NCBI GenBank assembly: GCA_029882355.1
Contig: JAOUKV010000011.1
Coordinates: forward strand, 1-64,000
DNA: 64,000 nucleotides
From: Gammaproteobacteria bacterium
GTDB taxonomy: Bacteria > Pseudomonadota > Gammaproteobacteria > SZUA-229
Reading direction: 5' to 3'
The notes beneath the pieces are model-generated. The model saw only the letters and a program-made list of their open reading frames with translations. It did not search any database and was not told where the DNA came from. Each line of letters starts with the position of its first letter. Position 1 is the first letter of the stretch. Both the position numbers and the translations under genes were made by a program. Below, piece by piece: positions 28,049-35,942 of the stretch.

Positions 28049-28262
28049 AATTTTATCTCTACTAATAATTATTTGGAGCGTACAAAGTAATAAAAAACAG
28101 GTATGAGCAACCTGACTTATATCAATTTATATTATGTATGAGAGGTTAATTCAGAAGAACAGACTATTTTAATATACGCCATTTAGACTTAGTACAAACA
28201 TCGGACATATATTCAGATTGAGTTAAATAATTTCATTTGATACCCAACACACGAAACAAAAA

Positions 28263-28294
28263 TAAAAAAAGCCCCAAAAGAGGGGCTTTTTTTT
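28263..28294. terminator. Bidirectional intrinsic terminator after tRNA-Gln
   Basis: A GCCCC/GGGGC stem flanked by an A-run and a T-run, so it can work on both strands. On the minus strand it lies 5 nt after the CCA end of tRNA-Gln. Confidence 0.85.
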
Positions 28295-28298
28295 ATTT

Positions 28299-28372
28299 TG
28301 GCTGGGGAACAAGGATTTGAACCTTGATTGACGGAGTCAGAGTCCGTTGTCCTGCCGTTAGACGATTCCCCA
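28299..28372 (-). tRNA. tRNA-Gln (CTG anticodon)
   Basis: A 74-nt tRNA including an encoded CCA. The acceptor stem is TGGGGAA/TTCCCCA, the anticodon stem ACGGA/TCCGT holds the loop CTCTGAC, giving anticodon CTG (reads CAG), and the T-arm contains GGTTCAAATCC. It lies 66 nt after rpsI on the same strand with no clear promoter of its own, and a terminator follows directly. It may be processed from the rplM-rpsI transcript. Confidence 0.95.
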
Positions 28373-28438
28373 AGTACTCTGGAAACAGCTCAGTAGATAA
28401 AAATCTCTAAACTGTAAAATCGTATCCAGTTTTGAAAC

Positions 28439-28828
28439 TTAACGTTTCGAGAACTGAACAGCACGACGAGCCTTGCGGAGACCCACTTTCTTGCGTTCTA
28501 CTTCACGTGCATCACGTGTTACAAAACCAGCTTTGCGCAATGCAGGGCGTAATGTTTCGTCGTATTCCATTAAAGCACGTGTAATACCATGACGAATAGC
28601 ACCGGCCTGACCAGAGTTACCACCGCCTTTTACGGAAACTTTAATATCGAACTTGCCATTCATCTCAACGGTGTCGAGAGGCTGGCGGACGATCATACGT
28701 GATGTTTTGCGACCAAAGAAGTCATCAACGGGCAGGCCGTTAACTACAATTGCGCCTGTACCTGCGCTCATGTAAACCCTTGCACTGGATGTTTTGCGAC
28801 GACCGGTTGCGTAATACTGTTCTGACAT
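28439..28828 (-). CDS. rpsI: 30S ribosomal protein S9
   Basis: A 129-residue small-subunit protein starting [18 protein letters not shown] and ending in the conserved [11 protein letters not shown] tail that reaches the P-site t[20 protein letters not shown] is a family block. It lies 11 nt downstream of rplM, the standard rplM-rpsI operon. Confidence 0.98.
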   Translation of the reverse strand: MSEQYYATGRRKTSSARVYMSAGTGAIVVNGLPVDDFFGRKTSRMIVRQPLDTVEMNGKFDIKVSVKGGGNSGQAGAIRHGITRALMEYDETLRPALRKAGFVTRDAREVERKKVGLRKARRAVQFSKR

Positions 28829-28839
28829 AATAATACCTT

Positions 28840-29268
28840 TTATATTTCTAGCAGTTGTGGCTGCTGTGCTGCATGTGCATGTTCTTTACCTGCATAAACC
28901 TTCAGCTTGCGGAACATGGTGCGACCCAATGAGTTTTTAGGCAACATGCCTTTTACTGCCCTTTCGATAACACGCTCAGGCGCTTTATCGATTAATTTTT
29001 CAAAACTAATTTGCTTAAGTCCACCCATGTAACCTGAGTGAGTGTAATACATTTTGTCTTTAGCTTTATTGCCGGTTACACGAACCTTCTCGGCATTAAC
29101 AATAACGATGTAATCGCCAGTATCAACGTGTGGTGTGTAAATAGCTTTATGCTTGCCACGTAAACGACGTGCAACTTCTGTAGCTAAACGACCTAAAGTT
29201 TTATCTTCAGCATCGATTAGAAACCAATCTCTTTTTACGTCTTCGGCTCTTGCGCTTATGGTCTTCAT
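28840..29268 (-). CDS. rplM: 50S ribosomal protein L13
   Basis: A 142-residue large-subunit protein, the exact family length when started at ATG 29268 ([19 protein letters not shown]). Blocks: [32 protein letters not shown] and the C-terminal [16 protein letters not shown]. Upstream sequence in the same frame is rejected because it contains the promoter and leader. In E. coli L13 represses its own mRNA through the leader, and a small hairpin at 29305-29321 is present here. Confidence 0.97.
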   Translation of the reverse strand: MKTISARAEDVKRDWFLIDAEDKTLGRLATEVARRLRGKHKAIYTPHVDTGDYIVIVNAEKVRVTGNKAKDKMYYTHSGYMGGLKQISFEKLIDKAPERVIERAVKGMLPKNSLGRTMFRKLKVYAGKEHAHAAQQPQLLEI

Positions 29269-29304
29269 CAGGTTTATCCTGCAATTTATATCTAATGGTA
29301 TCGC

Positions 29305-29363
29305 CACGGGACATCCACGTGACAAAGAGGCGGAATAATACAGAAAATATGACATACAGACAA
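29305..29363 (-). promoter_or_regulatory. rplM-rpsI promoter and leader hairpin
   Basis: On the minus strand, -35 TTGTCT (29358-29363) and -10 TATTAT (29335-29340) are spaced by 17 nt. The leader of about 60 nt holds a hairpin CACG(T)GG-ATGT-CCCGTG at 29305-29321, a candidate site for L13 autoregulation (inference). Confidence 0.65.
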
Positions 29364-29378
29364 GTGTTTTACTGTCTT

Positions 29379-29408
29379 TTGGTAGATTAAAAGGAAACCT
29401 GTTATAAA
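29379..29408 (+). promoter_or_regulatory. Candidate promoter for a short plus-strand transcript
   Basis: TTGGTA and TATAAA separated by 18 nt on the plus strand, back to back with the rplM promoter. It would drive the region with the hairpin at 29431-29453 and the 16-codon reading frame at 29487. Confidence 0.4.
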
Positions 29409-29423
29409 AACTAAAATTTTTAC

Positions 29424-29453
29424 AAAAAAAAGCGCAGGCGGGGAGCCTGCGCT
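29424..29453 (-). terminator. Intrinsic terminator after the ferredoxin gene
   Basis: A perfect 9-bp stem AGCGCAGGC/GCCTGCGCT with a GGGGA loop; on the minus strand eight T follow. It ends the ferredoxin transcript before rplM. Confidence 0.85.
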
Positions 29454-29486
29454 AAAAACCACCAAAATGGAGGAGGAGTCAAAAAT

Positions 29487-29537
29487 ATGAAAAATTCAAT
29501 GAACAGAATTCAAGAATATAATTATTATCTAATATAG
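29487..29537 (+). CDS. Candidate 16-residue peptide with strong ribosome-binding site
   Basis: ATG preceded by GGAGGAGG about 9 nt upstream, an ideal Shine-Dalgarno sequence, then 16 sense codons (MKNSMNRIQEYNYYLI) and TAG. It follows a candidate promoter and a strong hairpin on the same strand. It contains four Tyr/Ile-type hydrophobic residues near the end but no membrane segment. It may be a true micropeptide, or the site may act only in RNA regulation. No family can be named. Confidence 0.4.
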   Translation: MKNSMNRIQEYNYYLI

Positions 29538-29600
29538 CCTGTGTCCTGTCAACCATTAATTAATCACCTTTTCACCACCCCACATATTCCCCTTAATTTA

Positions 29601-29915
29601 TCAATCACTTATAAGCAATCTATCTACTATTCGATCATTCCTTAAATGCTCTGAAATAATCTCGTCAACATCTTCACGGTCAACATAGGTATACCAGATG
29701 GCCTCAGGATAGACCACAATCACCGGTCCCGACTCACATCGCCCCAGACATCCCGCGGTGTTCATCCTAACGCCGCCCTCTCCACTTAAACCCAGCTCTT
29801 TGATTTTAGCTTTGGCGTAGTCACGTATTTCTGCTGCGTTACATCGCCCACAACACATTTCACCAGACTCACGCAGGTTGGTACAGAAAAATACATGGTG
29901 TTTATAGTGTGACAT
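29601..29915 (-). CDS. Thioredoxin-like [2Fe-2S] ferredoxin
   Basis: A 104-residue protein of the thioredoxin-like 2Fe-2S ferredoxin family. Cysteines: Cys11 in FFCTNLRES, Cys21/22/25 in CCGRC, and Cys56 and Cys60 in AGCLGRCESGP, the last pair being the typical Cys-x3-Cys ligands. It resembles the NuoE C-terminal domain and stand-alone ferredoxins used in electron transfer. Partners are unknown. It is divergent from coq7 with a 66-nt gap that carries an inverted repeat. Confidence 0.85.
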   Translation of the reverse strand: MSHYKHHVFFCTNLRESGEMCCGRCNAAEIRDYAKAKIKELGLSGEGGVRMNTAGCLGRCESGPVIVVYPEAIWYTYVDREDVDEIISEHLRNDRIVDRLLISD

Positions 29916-29943
29916 TATTTACTCCTGCTGGAAATTTTTATAG

Positions 29944-29975
29944 ATATTGCATGTCGTCGCCGTTGTCGGCAATAT
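29944..29975. repeat. 7-bp inverted repeat between the ferredoxin gene and coq7
   Basis: ATATTGC and GCAATAT separated by 18 nt, ending 6 nt before the coq7 ATG. It could be an operator for either divergent gene or a hairpin masking the coq7 start. Confidence 0.35.
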
Positions 29976-29981
29976 TAGCAG

Positions 29982-30620
29982 ATGAGAGATTACAGCCCTA
30001 TTGATCACCTGATGATGAACATCGATACCGCTTTACGCACAGTGGCCGGCAAACCAATTGTAACCCAACGTGCTTATCCCGCCGATAAAGTCGATGATTG
30101 CGAACTTAATGAGGAAGATCGAAAACACATTGCCAGTCTAATGCGCGTTAATCATTCTGGTGAAGTTTCAGCACAGGCCCTATATCAAGGTCAGGCCATC
30201 ACTGCCAGAAATAATGAGGTACGCGAAAAGCTGGAACAGGCAGCACTGGAAGAAAATGACCACCTCGCCTGGACCGAAAGCAGGCTTCATGAATTAGGCG
30301 ACCGTACCAGTTTTCTAAACCCTGTCTGGTATGCCGGATCGCTAGCAATTGGTGCCTTCGCTGGTGCTATCGGAGATAAATGGAGCCTGGGTTTTTTAGC
30401 TGAAACTGAGCATCAGGTAGTTGATCACCTGAATGAACACCTTAAAGAGTTACCCAAACAGGACCAACGTAGCCGTGCCATTCTTGAACAAATGCGTGTT
30501 GATGAAGCCAAACATGCCACTACTGCTCTTGACCACGGTGGTGCTCAGCTCCCTGCTCCGGTCAAAGGCCTGATGTCTCTGATGTCAAAAGTAATGACTA
30601 AATCCACTTATCGGATTTAG
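29982..30620 (+). CDS. coq7: Demethoxyubiquinone hydroxylase (Coq7 type)
   Basis: A 212-residue di-iron carboxylate hydroxylase for the last ring hydroxylation of ubiquinone. Iron ligands lie in RVNHSGEVSAQALYQGQ, LEENDHLAWT, ETEHQVVDHL and DEAKHATTAL. The length matches the Pseudomonas/Thiobacillus-type Coq7, which replaces the flavin enzyme UbiF of E. coli. With ubiH and ubiI at 16-19 kb this gives all three hydroxylases in one window. The Pseudomonas order trpGDC-vfr-osmC..coq7 is preserved around it. Confidence 0.93.
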   Translation: MRDYSPIDHLMMNIDTALRTVAGKPIVTQRAYPADKVDDCELNEEDRKHIASLMRVNHSGEVSAQALYQGQAITARNNEVREKLEQAALEENDHLAWTESRLHELGDRTSFLNPVWYAGSLAIGAFAGAIGDKWSLGFLAETEHQVVDHLNEHLKELPKQDQRSRAILEQMRVDEAKHATTALDHGGAQLPAPVKGLMSLMSKVMTKSTYRI

Positions 30621-30633
30621 TCAAATAAACCTT

Positions 30634-32283
30634 CTAGGCAAACATTTCCCCCTTAACCGTTTGCCAGACAGCATCTCCCATTGATTCCTGTATCACCAAC
30701 GGCAGAGCAATTGAGCCTTGAGACAAAAGCTGGTCATGGAATCCTTTCAAATCGAAACCGTCCTGCTCTTGAGCCACTTTTCGTGCCTGCAAAATCATCT
30801 CGCGACCCATCGCATAACAAAGCGGTGTCGTTGGTGAGCAGCTATACCAGTTAATTTCTGCCTCTGCCTGTTCACGACTAAAACTTAATTCTGCCACCAT
30901 CAGGTCAATCGCACCTTCTGTGCTTAGTTGTCCAGTTTGCAACTTCACATCTATAATAATGCGTAAAGCACGCCATGATCGATCACGCAACATCATGAAG
31001 CGGTGCTCTTCTTTATCGAGAAAACCCTGTTCAATAGACAGCTCTTCACAATATAAAGCCCAACCCTCATACATGGAAGCCGAGGCATTCAATAGGCGTG
31101 TATAGCCCGGCTCGCTCTGGTTTTCGGTGACAAGCTGCTGGTGATGACCAGGAAAGGCTTCGTGTGCACAGGTCAGATCAATGCTGAAAACACTGTGCTC
31201 AGCCAATGCGGCCTCATCCGTAGTTGTGGTGACGTAATACAAACCATGCTGCTCAGGGTCGCTGAACTGTGGCGGCTCGTAGGCAGCAAAGGGAATCATG
31301 TGACGTAAAAATTCGGGCGTACCCAGCACTTTTAGCGATTGCTTTTTCGGCATGGTCAGCAATCCTGATTTCTGCCACCATTCATATGAATCCATCATGC
31401 GATGACGATAAGTATCCAGCAGCTGCTCTGCTTTTGGGTGCTGTTTCTGAATTTTTGCTAACAACGCCTCAACATCGTCATCCGCCTGCATGGCTTTAGT
31501 TTGCTCTAACAAAGCCTGACGGCAGTCTTTATATAATTTCTCTCCAAACGCTAACACTGCATCGGCAGAAGTTTCCATAAAGTGCTTTTCATTGAGCAAT
31601 CGGTTAAATCGATGCTCGCCACAGGCAAAATCGCCCGCTGCTTTAGGCGCAATATCCACTTCCAGAAATCTTGCGAAGTCTTCCAGGGCATGTGCAGCAT
31701 CTTCAAACAAAGGCTGCAAGCGTGCTGGATTTTCAAACTTATGAGTAAATAATGGGTTGCGGCCCATATCACGGATAAATGCAATACTGGAACGACATTC
31801 ACTAACAGCAGCATTTAGCCAGATCAATACCACCTGCTCGGGAAATTGAGATAGCTGGGTTTTGGCACCACGCAGATACTCAGGAAACTGTTGCAAGCGA
31901 CATTTAAAGGGCTTGTGCACTTCAGCAACAGGATAAATCAGCAATTGATAAATCGCATTCACCGGTACATAAGCGGACGGATCACGAAAGCGCCAGTCCC
32001 GCTCTTCAATATCATGCAACTCGATTTCAGCTGCCGCTCTGAGTATTTTAAAGTCAACTTGACTAGCCTCCGACAGTGATCCAATACTCATTTCATCGAG
32101 CGCCGATACCAGTTTCTGATTCAATGCAATCAGTGCACCAATATCATCATCAGCATAACTACGAAGCTCACTAGCATGATCATTTACACCAACTTCAACC
32201 GCTTTCTCAGGATGAAAACGAAACCACGCCTGATAATACTGTTGTTGTAACTCTTTAAATAACTGCTCTTCTGATTCCAACAC
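30634..32283 (-). CDS. DUF885-family putative metallopeptidase
   Basis: A 549-residue, mainly helical protein of the DUF885 family. The zinc site appears as CAHEAFPGHHQQLV (about 368-381), the HExxxGHH variant typical of the family, with downstream ALYCEELSIEQG supplying another acidic ligand. Members are thought to be peptidases, but few are characterised. There is no signal peptide, so it is probably cytoplasmic. The GTG at 32283 is chosen because AAAGG lies 7 nt upstream and it begins 10 nt after the OsmC stop; a TTG further upstream overlaps that gene. It is probably co-transcribed with the OsmC gene. Confidence 0.82.
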   Translation of the reverse strand: MLESEEQLFKELQQQYYQAWFRFHPEKAVEVGVNDHASELRSYADDDIGALIALNQKLVSALDEMSIGSLSEASQVDFKILRAAAEIELHDIEERDWRFRDPSAYVPVNAIYQLLIYPVAEVHKPFKCRLQQFPEYLRGAKTQLSQFPEQVVLIWLNAAVSECRSSIAFIRDMGRNPLFTHKFENPARLQPLFEDAAHALEDFARFLEVDIAPKAAGDFACGEHRFNRLLNEKHFMETSADAVLAFGEKLYKDCRQALLEQTKAMQADDDVEALLAKIQKQHPKAEQLLDTYRHRMMDSYEWWQKSGLLTMPKKQSLKVLGTPEFLRHMIPFAAYEPPQFSDPEQHGLYYVTTTTDEAALAEHSVFSIDLTCAHEAFPGHHQQLVTENQSEPGYTRLLNASASMYEGWALYCEELSIEQGFLDKEEHRFMMLRDRSWRALRIIIDVKLQTGQLSTEGAIDLMVAELSFSREQAEAEINWYSCSPTTPLCYAMGREMILQARKVAQEQDGFDLKGFHDQLLSQGSIALPLVIQESMGDAVWQTVKGEMFA

Positions 32284-32293
32284 TAAAACACCT

Positions 32294-32710
32294 TTATTCT
32301 TCAATAATTTCAAAATCGTGCGTTATTTCTACGCAACTGGCCAACATGATAGAAACAGAACAGTATTTTTCTGCCGTCATGGTAATCGCTCGCTCTACTT
32401 TCCTGGCATCCAGACCTTTACCCTTGATAACGTAGTGAGCATGTATTTTTGTAAAAACTTTGGGGATGTCTGTTGCACGTTCAGCCTCCAGCTCAACATG
32501 ACAGTCCATTATATCCTGACGTGCACGTTTCAATATATGAACCACGTCGAAAGCCGTACAGCCACCCATACCCAATAACACCATTTCCATTGGACGCACA
32601 CCCATATTACGCCCACCATCATCGGGTGGACCGTCCATTACTACAGAATGCCCACTGCCAGACTCACCGACAAAGGACATATTGTCTAACCATTTAACCG
32701 TTGCTTTCAT
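32294..32710 (-). CDS. OsmC-family protein (YhfA-like)
   Basis: A 138-residue OsmC-fold protein with the two conserved cysteines: one in LLGMGGCTAFDVVHIL (about residue 51) and one in SIMLASCVEI near the C-terminus. OsmC/Ohr proteins use such a pair to reduce hydroperoxides; the YhfA subgroup has no proven substrate. It is divergent from crp across a 107-nt gap, the same arrangement as yhfA-crp in E. coli and PA0653-vfr in Pseudomonas. The gap carries an 8-bp inverted repeat. Confidence 0.88.
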   Translation of the reverse strand: MKATVKWLDNMSFVGESGSGHSVVMDGPPDDGGRNMGVRPMEMVLLGMGGCTAFDVVHILKRARQDIMDCHVELEAERATDIPKVFTKIHAHYVIKGKGLDARKVERAITMTAEKYCSVSIMLASCVEITHDFEIIEE

Positions 32711-32748
32711 TGAGTTACTCTCTAAAAATAAAACTTTAACTAATCATG

Positions 32749-32773
32749 TCATACACGCGTGTTTTGTGTATGA
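32749..32773. repeat. 8-bp inverted repeat in the osmC-crp gap
   Basis: TCATACAC-N9-GTGTATGA, placed between the divergent OsmC and crp genes. A partly overlapping TGTAT-N6-GTACA resembles a weak CRP site. It is a candidate operator for crp autoregulation or a redox regulator. Confidence 0.45.
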
Positions 32774-32817
32774 TCTAGTACAAACAAAAATAATTTTATC
32801 ACTCGAAGACGACAAAG

Positions 32818-33474
32818 ATGAGCATTATCCGAGATATTCCAGTACTTAATCCATCGTTAGAAAAACTTCTCAGCCATACTCATAAAAAAACGCATCCAGC
32901 AAAGAAGGTCATTATCCACGAAGGTGATGATTCAGGAAGCCTCTACTATATCATTGAGGGCTCGGTAAGCGTACAGGCAGAGAGTGAATCAGGAGAGGAA
33001 ATTATTCTTGCACACCTAAATGCCGGCGATTTTTTCGGCGAATCAGGACTATTTGACCTGAGCGATGAAGACATAAAACGTTCTGCATGGGTACACGCTC
33101 GAACCAGCTGCGTCATTGCTGAAATCAGTTATTCAGAGTTCAGAAAAATTGTTGCCGAAGATCCAACAGTGATGTTTTTACTCACCGGCCAGCTTTTCAC
33201 TCGCTTAAGAAAAACCAGCCTGAAGGTACGAGACCTGATTTTTCTCGACGTTAAAGGCCGTATTGCTCACTGCCTGCTCGAACTTAGTAAAGAACCAGAC
33301 GCCATGACCCATCCCGAAGGCATGCAAATAAAAAGTACTCGTCAGGATTTGGCAAAAATGGTTGGCTGCTCGCGAGAAATGGCAGGGCGTGTACTCAAGG
33401 AGCTGGAAGACGATAATCTAATCAGCGCACACGGCAAGACGATAGTAATCTTCAGGACCAGCGAAATCCAGTAG
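32818..33474 (+). CDS. crp: Cyclic AMP receptor protein (CRP/Vfr)
   Basis: A 218-residue transcription regulator. The cAMP pocket is present as FFGESGLF and KRSAWVHART, with the C-helix LRKTSLKV supplying the Thr-Ser pair. The C-terminal helix-turn-helix is STRQDLAKMVGCSREMAGRVLKELED, followed by LISAHGKTIVIF, nearly as in E. coli CRP. This matches CRP/Vfr rather than FNR because the N-terminus lacks the Cys cluster. It is encoded next to trpC, convergent with it, as in Pseudomonas. Confidence 0.92.
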   Translation: MSIIRDIPVLNPSLEKLLSHTHKKTHPAKKVIIHEGDDSGSLYYIIEGSVSVQAESESGEEIILAHLNAGDFFGESGLFDLSDEDIKRSAWVHARTSCVIAEISYSEFRKIVAEDPTVMFLLTGQLFTRLRKTSLKVRDLIFLDVKGRIAHCLLELSKEPDAMTHPEGMQIKSTRQDLAKMVGCSREMAGRVLKELEDDNLISAHGKTIVIFRTSEIQ

Positions 33475-33497
33475 CGCCGGGACGACCAGCTTTTAAA

Positions 33498-34295
33498 CTA
33501 GGAAAATAACTCCGCAAGCTTTTCACCGGGATCCTCAGCACGCATAAATGCCTCGCCGACCAGAAAGACATGAATATCATTATCACGCATCAGTTTCACA
33601 TCTTCCTTTGTATCAATACCGCTTTCAGTCACTAGAATACGATCGTCAGGTACCATATCTAGCATCGATAAAGAAGTCTGCAGACTGGTTTCAAAAGTGT
33701 GCAAACTACGGTTGTTGATACCAATCAATTTTGCATCAGTTGCTAGAGCTCTTTTCATCTCCTGTTCATCGTGAACTTCCATCAATACGTCCATTTCCAA
33801 CTCATGCGCCAGTGCCAACAGTTCTTTCATCATGACATCATCAAGCGCTGCCACAATCAACAGTATACAGTCAGCATTAATCATTCTGGCCTCATAAACC
33901 TGATAGGGCTCAATGATAAAATCTTTACGTATCACCGGTAAGCTACAAACTGATCTCGCCTGTTTAAGAAAGTTTTCGCTGCCCTGAAAAAAATCAGCAT
34001 CGGTCAGAATGGAAAGGCAGGTAGCACCATTAGCTTCATAGGTTTTTGCAATTTCAGAGGGATTAAAATTTTCACGCAAAATGCCTTTACTGGGCGATGC
34101 TTTTTTAATTTCTGCAATAACCGCAGATTTATTTTCCGCCAGCCTGCTTTCAATAGCCGCAATAAAACCACGTACCGGACTGGCCTGCTCGGCATATTTT
34201 TTTAAATCTTCCAGGGCGAGCTTCTCTGAACGCTCGGCGATTTCCTCGTGTTTACGCTGAAGAATTTTTTTAAGAATATCGGGGGTATCACTCAT
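33498..34295 (-). CDS. trpC: Indole-3-glycerol-phosphate synthase
   Basis: A 265-residue TIM-barrel enzyme that closes the indole ring in tryptophan synthesis. Signature blocks: AVIAEIKKASPSKG (catalytic Lys), LSILTDADFFQG, LPVIRKDFIIEPYQVYEAR, LIGINNRSLHTFET and VTESGI. It is a stand-alone TrpC without the fused PRAI domain of E. coli. It lies 2 nt after trpD and is the last gene of the operon. Confidence 0.96.
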   Translation of the reverse strand: MSDTPDILKKILQRKHEEIAERSEKLALEDLKKYAEQASPVRGFIAAIESRLAENKSAVIAEIKKASPSKGILRENFNPSEIAKTYEANGATCLSILTDADFFQGSENFLKQARSVCSLPVIRKDFIIEPYQVYEARMINADCILLIVAALDDVMMKELLALAHELEMDVLMEVHDEQEMKRALATDAKLIGINNRSLHTFETSLQTSLSMLDMVPDDRILVTESGIDTKEDVKLMRDNDIHVFLVGEAFMRAEDPGEKLAELFS

Positions 34296-34297
34296 AA

Positions 34298-35311
34298 TTA
34301 AGTCGTAGTCTTAGCGACCAACTCCTGTAGTTTTTCTGCAGCCTTGCCTTCGGCGATGACTTGAGCTGCACGTTCAACACCTTCCGCCAATGTATTTACT
34401 AAACCGGCAACGTAAATAGATGCCCCAGCATTCAGACAAACAATATCTTTTGCAGGGCTCGATTGATTAGCGAAAACACCTTTGATGATATTTAAACTGT
34501 CTTCAGCATCCACCGCTTTGATCATAGAAAGCTCGGCGCGTTGCATACCAAAATCTTCCGGCTGAATGGTGTAGCTCCTCACTTCACCGTCTTTAAGCTC
34601 TGCAACCAATGTTGGTGAACCAATGCTGATTTCATCCAGGCCATCTTCGGCGTTAACCACCATAACATGCTCGCTGCCCAGCTGTTTCAACACTTCCGCC
34701 AGAGGCACGACCCAATCTTTGCTGAACACGCCCAGTACCTGATTGGGTGCGCCAGCAGGATTAGTCAGCGGTCCGAGCACATTAAAAATTGTACGTACTG
34801 CCATTTCTTTACGTGGGCCGATGGCGTGTTTCATGGCGCTGTGATGCATCGGTGCGAACATAAAACCAACACCAATTTCATTGACACAATGCGCTACCTG
34901 CTCTGGTGTTAATTCGAGATTAACGCCCGCCGCCTCCAGCACATCCGCACTGCCTGACTTACTGGTAATAGAGCGATTACCGTGTTTGGCAACACGGCCA
35001 CCGGCAGCGGCGACGACAAAAGCACTGGCGGTAGAAATATTAAAACTACCAGATGAATCGCCACCGGTTCCGCAGGTATCCACAAGATGTTCTTTTTCAA
35101 CTTCGACTTTGGTGGACAGTTCACGCATCACTGCTGCCGCTGCGGCAACTTCATCTACCGTCTCACCTTTCATGCGCAGACCAACTAAAAAGCCACCAAT
35201 CTGCGCGGGTGTTGCATCACCCGTCATGATGGTTCGCATTACCGTAGTCATATCCTCGGCGGATAAACTCTGTTTTTCTGTGACTGCTTTTATTGCACTT
35301 TGCATATCCAT
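34298..35311 (-). CDS. trpD: Anthranilate phosphoribosyltransferase
   Basis: A 337-residue enzyme joining anthranilate and PRPP. The PRPP loop is [17 protein letters not shown], followed by [19 protein letters not shown] and [19 protein letters not shown]. The start ATG at 35311 has AGG 7 nt upstream; longer forms run back toward trpG. It lies 25 nt after trpG and 2 nt before trpC. It is unfused, unlike the TrpG-TrpD fusion of enteric bacteria. Confidence 0.95.
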   Translation of the reverse strand: MDMQSAIKAVTEKQSLSAEDMTTVMRTIMTGDATPAQIGGFLVGLRMKGETVDEVAAAAAVMRELSTKVEVEKEHLVDTCGTGGDSSGSFNISTASAFVVAAAGGRVAKHGNRSITSKSGSADVLEAAGVNLELTPEQVAHCVNEIGVGFMFAPMHHSAMKHAIGPRKEMAVRTIFNVLGPLTNPAGAPNQVLGVFSKDWVVPLAEVLKQLGSEHVMVVNAEDGLDEISIGSPTLVAELKDGEVRSYTIQPEDFGMQRAELSMIKAVDAEDSLNIIKGVFANQSSPAKDIVCLNAGASIYVAGLVNTLAEGVERAAQVIAEGKAAEKLQELVAKTTT

Positions 35312-35336
35312 AACAACACCTGTTACGACCTTATAA

Positions 35337-35921
35337 TCACGGCCGCACATTCAAAAAGTTTTGTAAAAGATCATGACCGTGTTCGGTCAAAATTGATTCT
35401 GGATGAAACTGCACGCCTTCAACCGCCATTGTTTTATGGCGAACGCCCATAATCTCATCCATCTCGCCATTTTCAGTTTCAGTCCATGCAGTGACTTCTA
35501 AACAATCAGGCAAGGATTCTTTTTCGATAACAAGTGAATGATAGCGCGTTGCGGTATATGGGTTTTCCAGTCCCTTAAATACTCCCTCACTTTTATGATG
35601 AATTAATGAAGTTTTGCCGTGCATGATTTCACGTGCATGTACTATCTTGCCACCGAATACCTGGCCAATACTTTGATGCCCCAGACAGACACCCAAAATC
35701 GGCAGTTTACCGGCAAATTCCTTAATCGCCGCCATCGAGACACCGGCTTCATCCGGCGTACAAGGTCCCGGTGAAATCATAATGCGCTCAGGTGCTCGCG
35801 CTTTTATTTCATCCACCGTAATCTGGTCGTTACGGTACACTTCAACATCCGCGCCCAACTCACCCAGATATTGCACCAGGTTGTAGGTGAAGGAGTCATA
35901 ATTGTCGATCATTATTAACAT
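35337..35921 (-). CDS. trpG: Anthranilate synthase glutamine amidotransferase subunit
   Basis: A 194-residue class I glutamine amidotransferase. The nucleophile Cys79 lies in [11 protein letters not shown] and the catalytic His and Glu in VQFHPES near 171-177. It feeds ammonia to TrpE, and in many bacteria also to PabB for folate. It is followed by trpD after 25 nt. Upstream, a TIGR03790 gene separates it from its partner trpE by about 1 kb. Confidence 0.93.
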   Translation of the reverse strand: MLIMIDNYDSFTYNLVQYLGELGADVEVYRNDQITVDEIKARAPERIMISPGPCTPDEAGVSMAAIKEFAGKLPILGVCLGHQSIGQVFGGKIVHAREIMHGKTSLIHHKSEGVFKGLENPYTATRYHSLVIEKESLPDCLEVTAWTETENGEMDEIMGVRHKTMAVEGVQFHPESILTEHGHDLLQNFLNVRP

Positions 35922-35942
35922 ATCTGAATCCTACCCGATCTA

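Noticed and set aside
34881-35336. Plus-strand open frame of 151 codons over trpD
   Set aside because: Opposite the conserved PRPP-binding region of TrpD; Ser/Thr/Ala-rich shadow sequence without a start signal.
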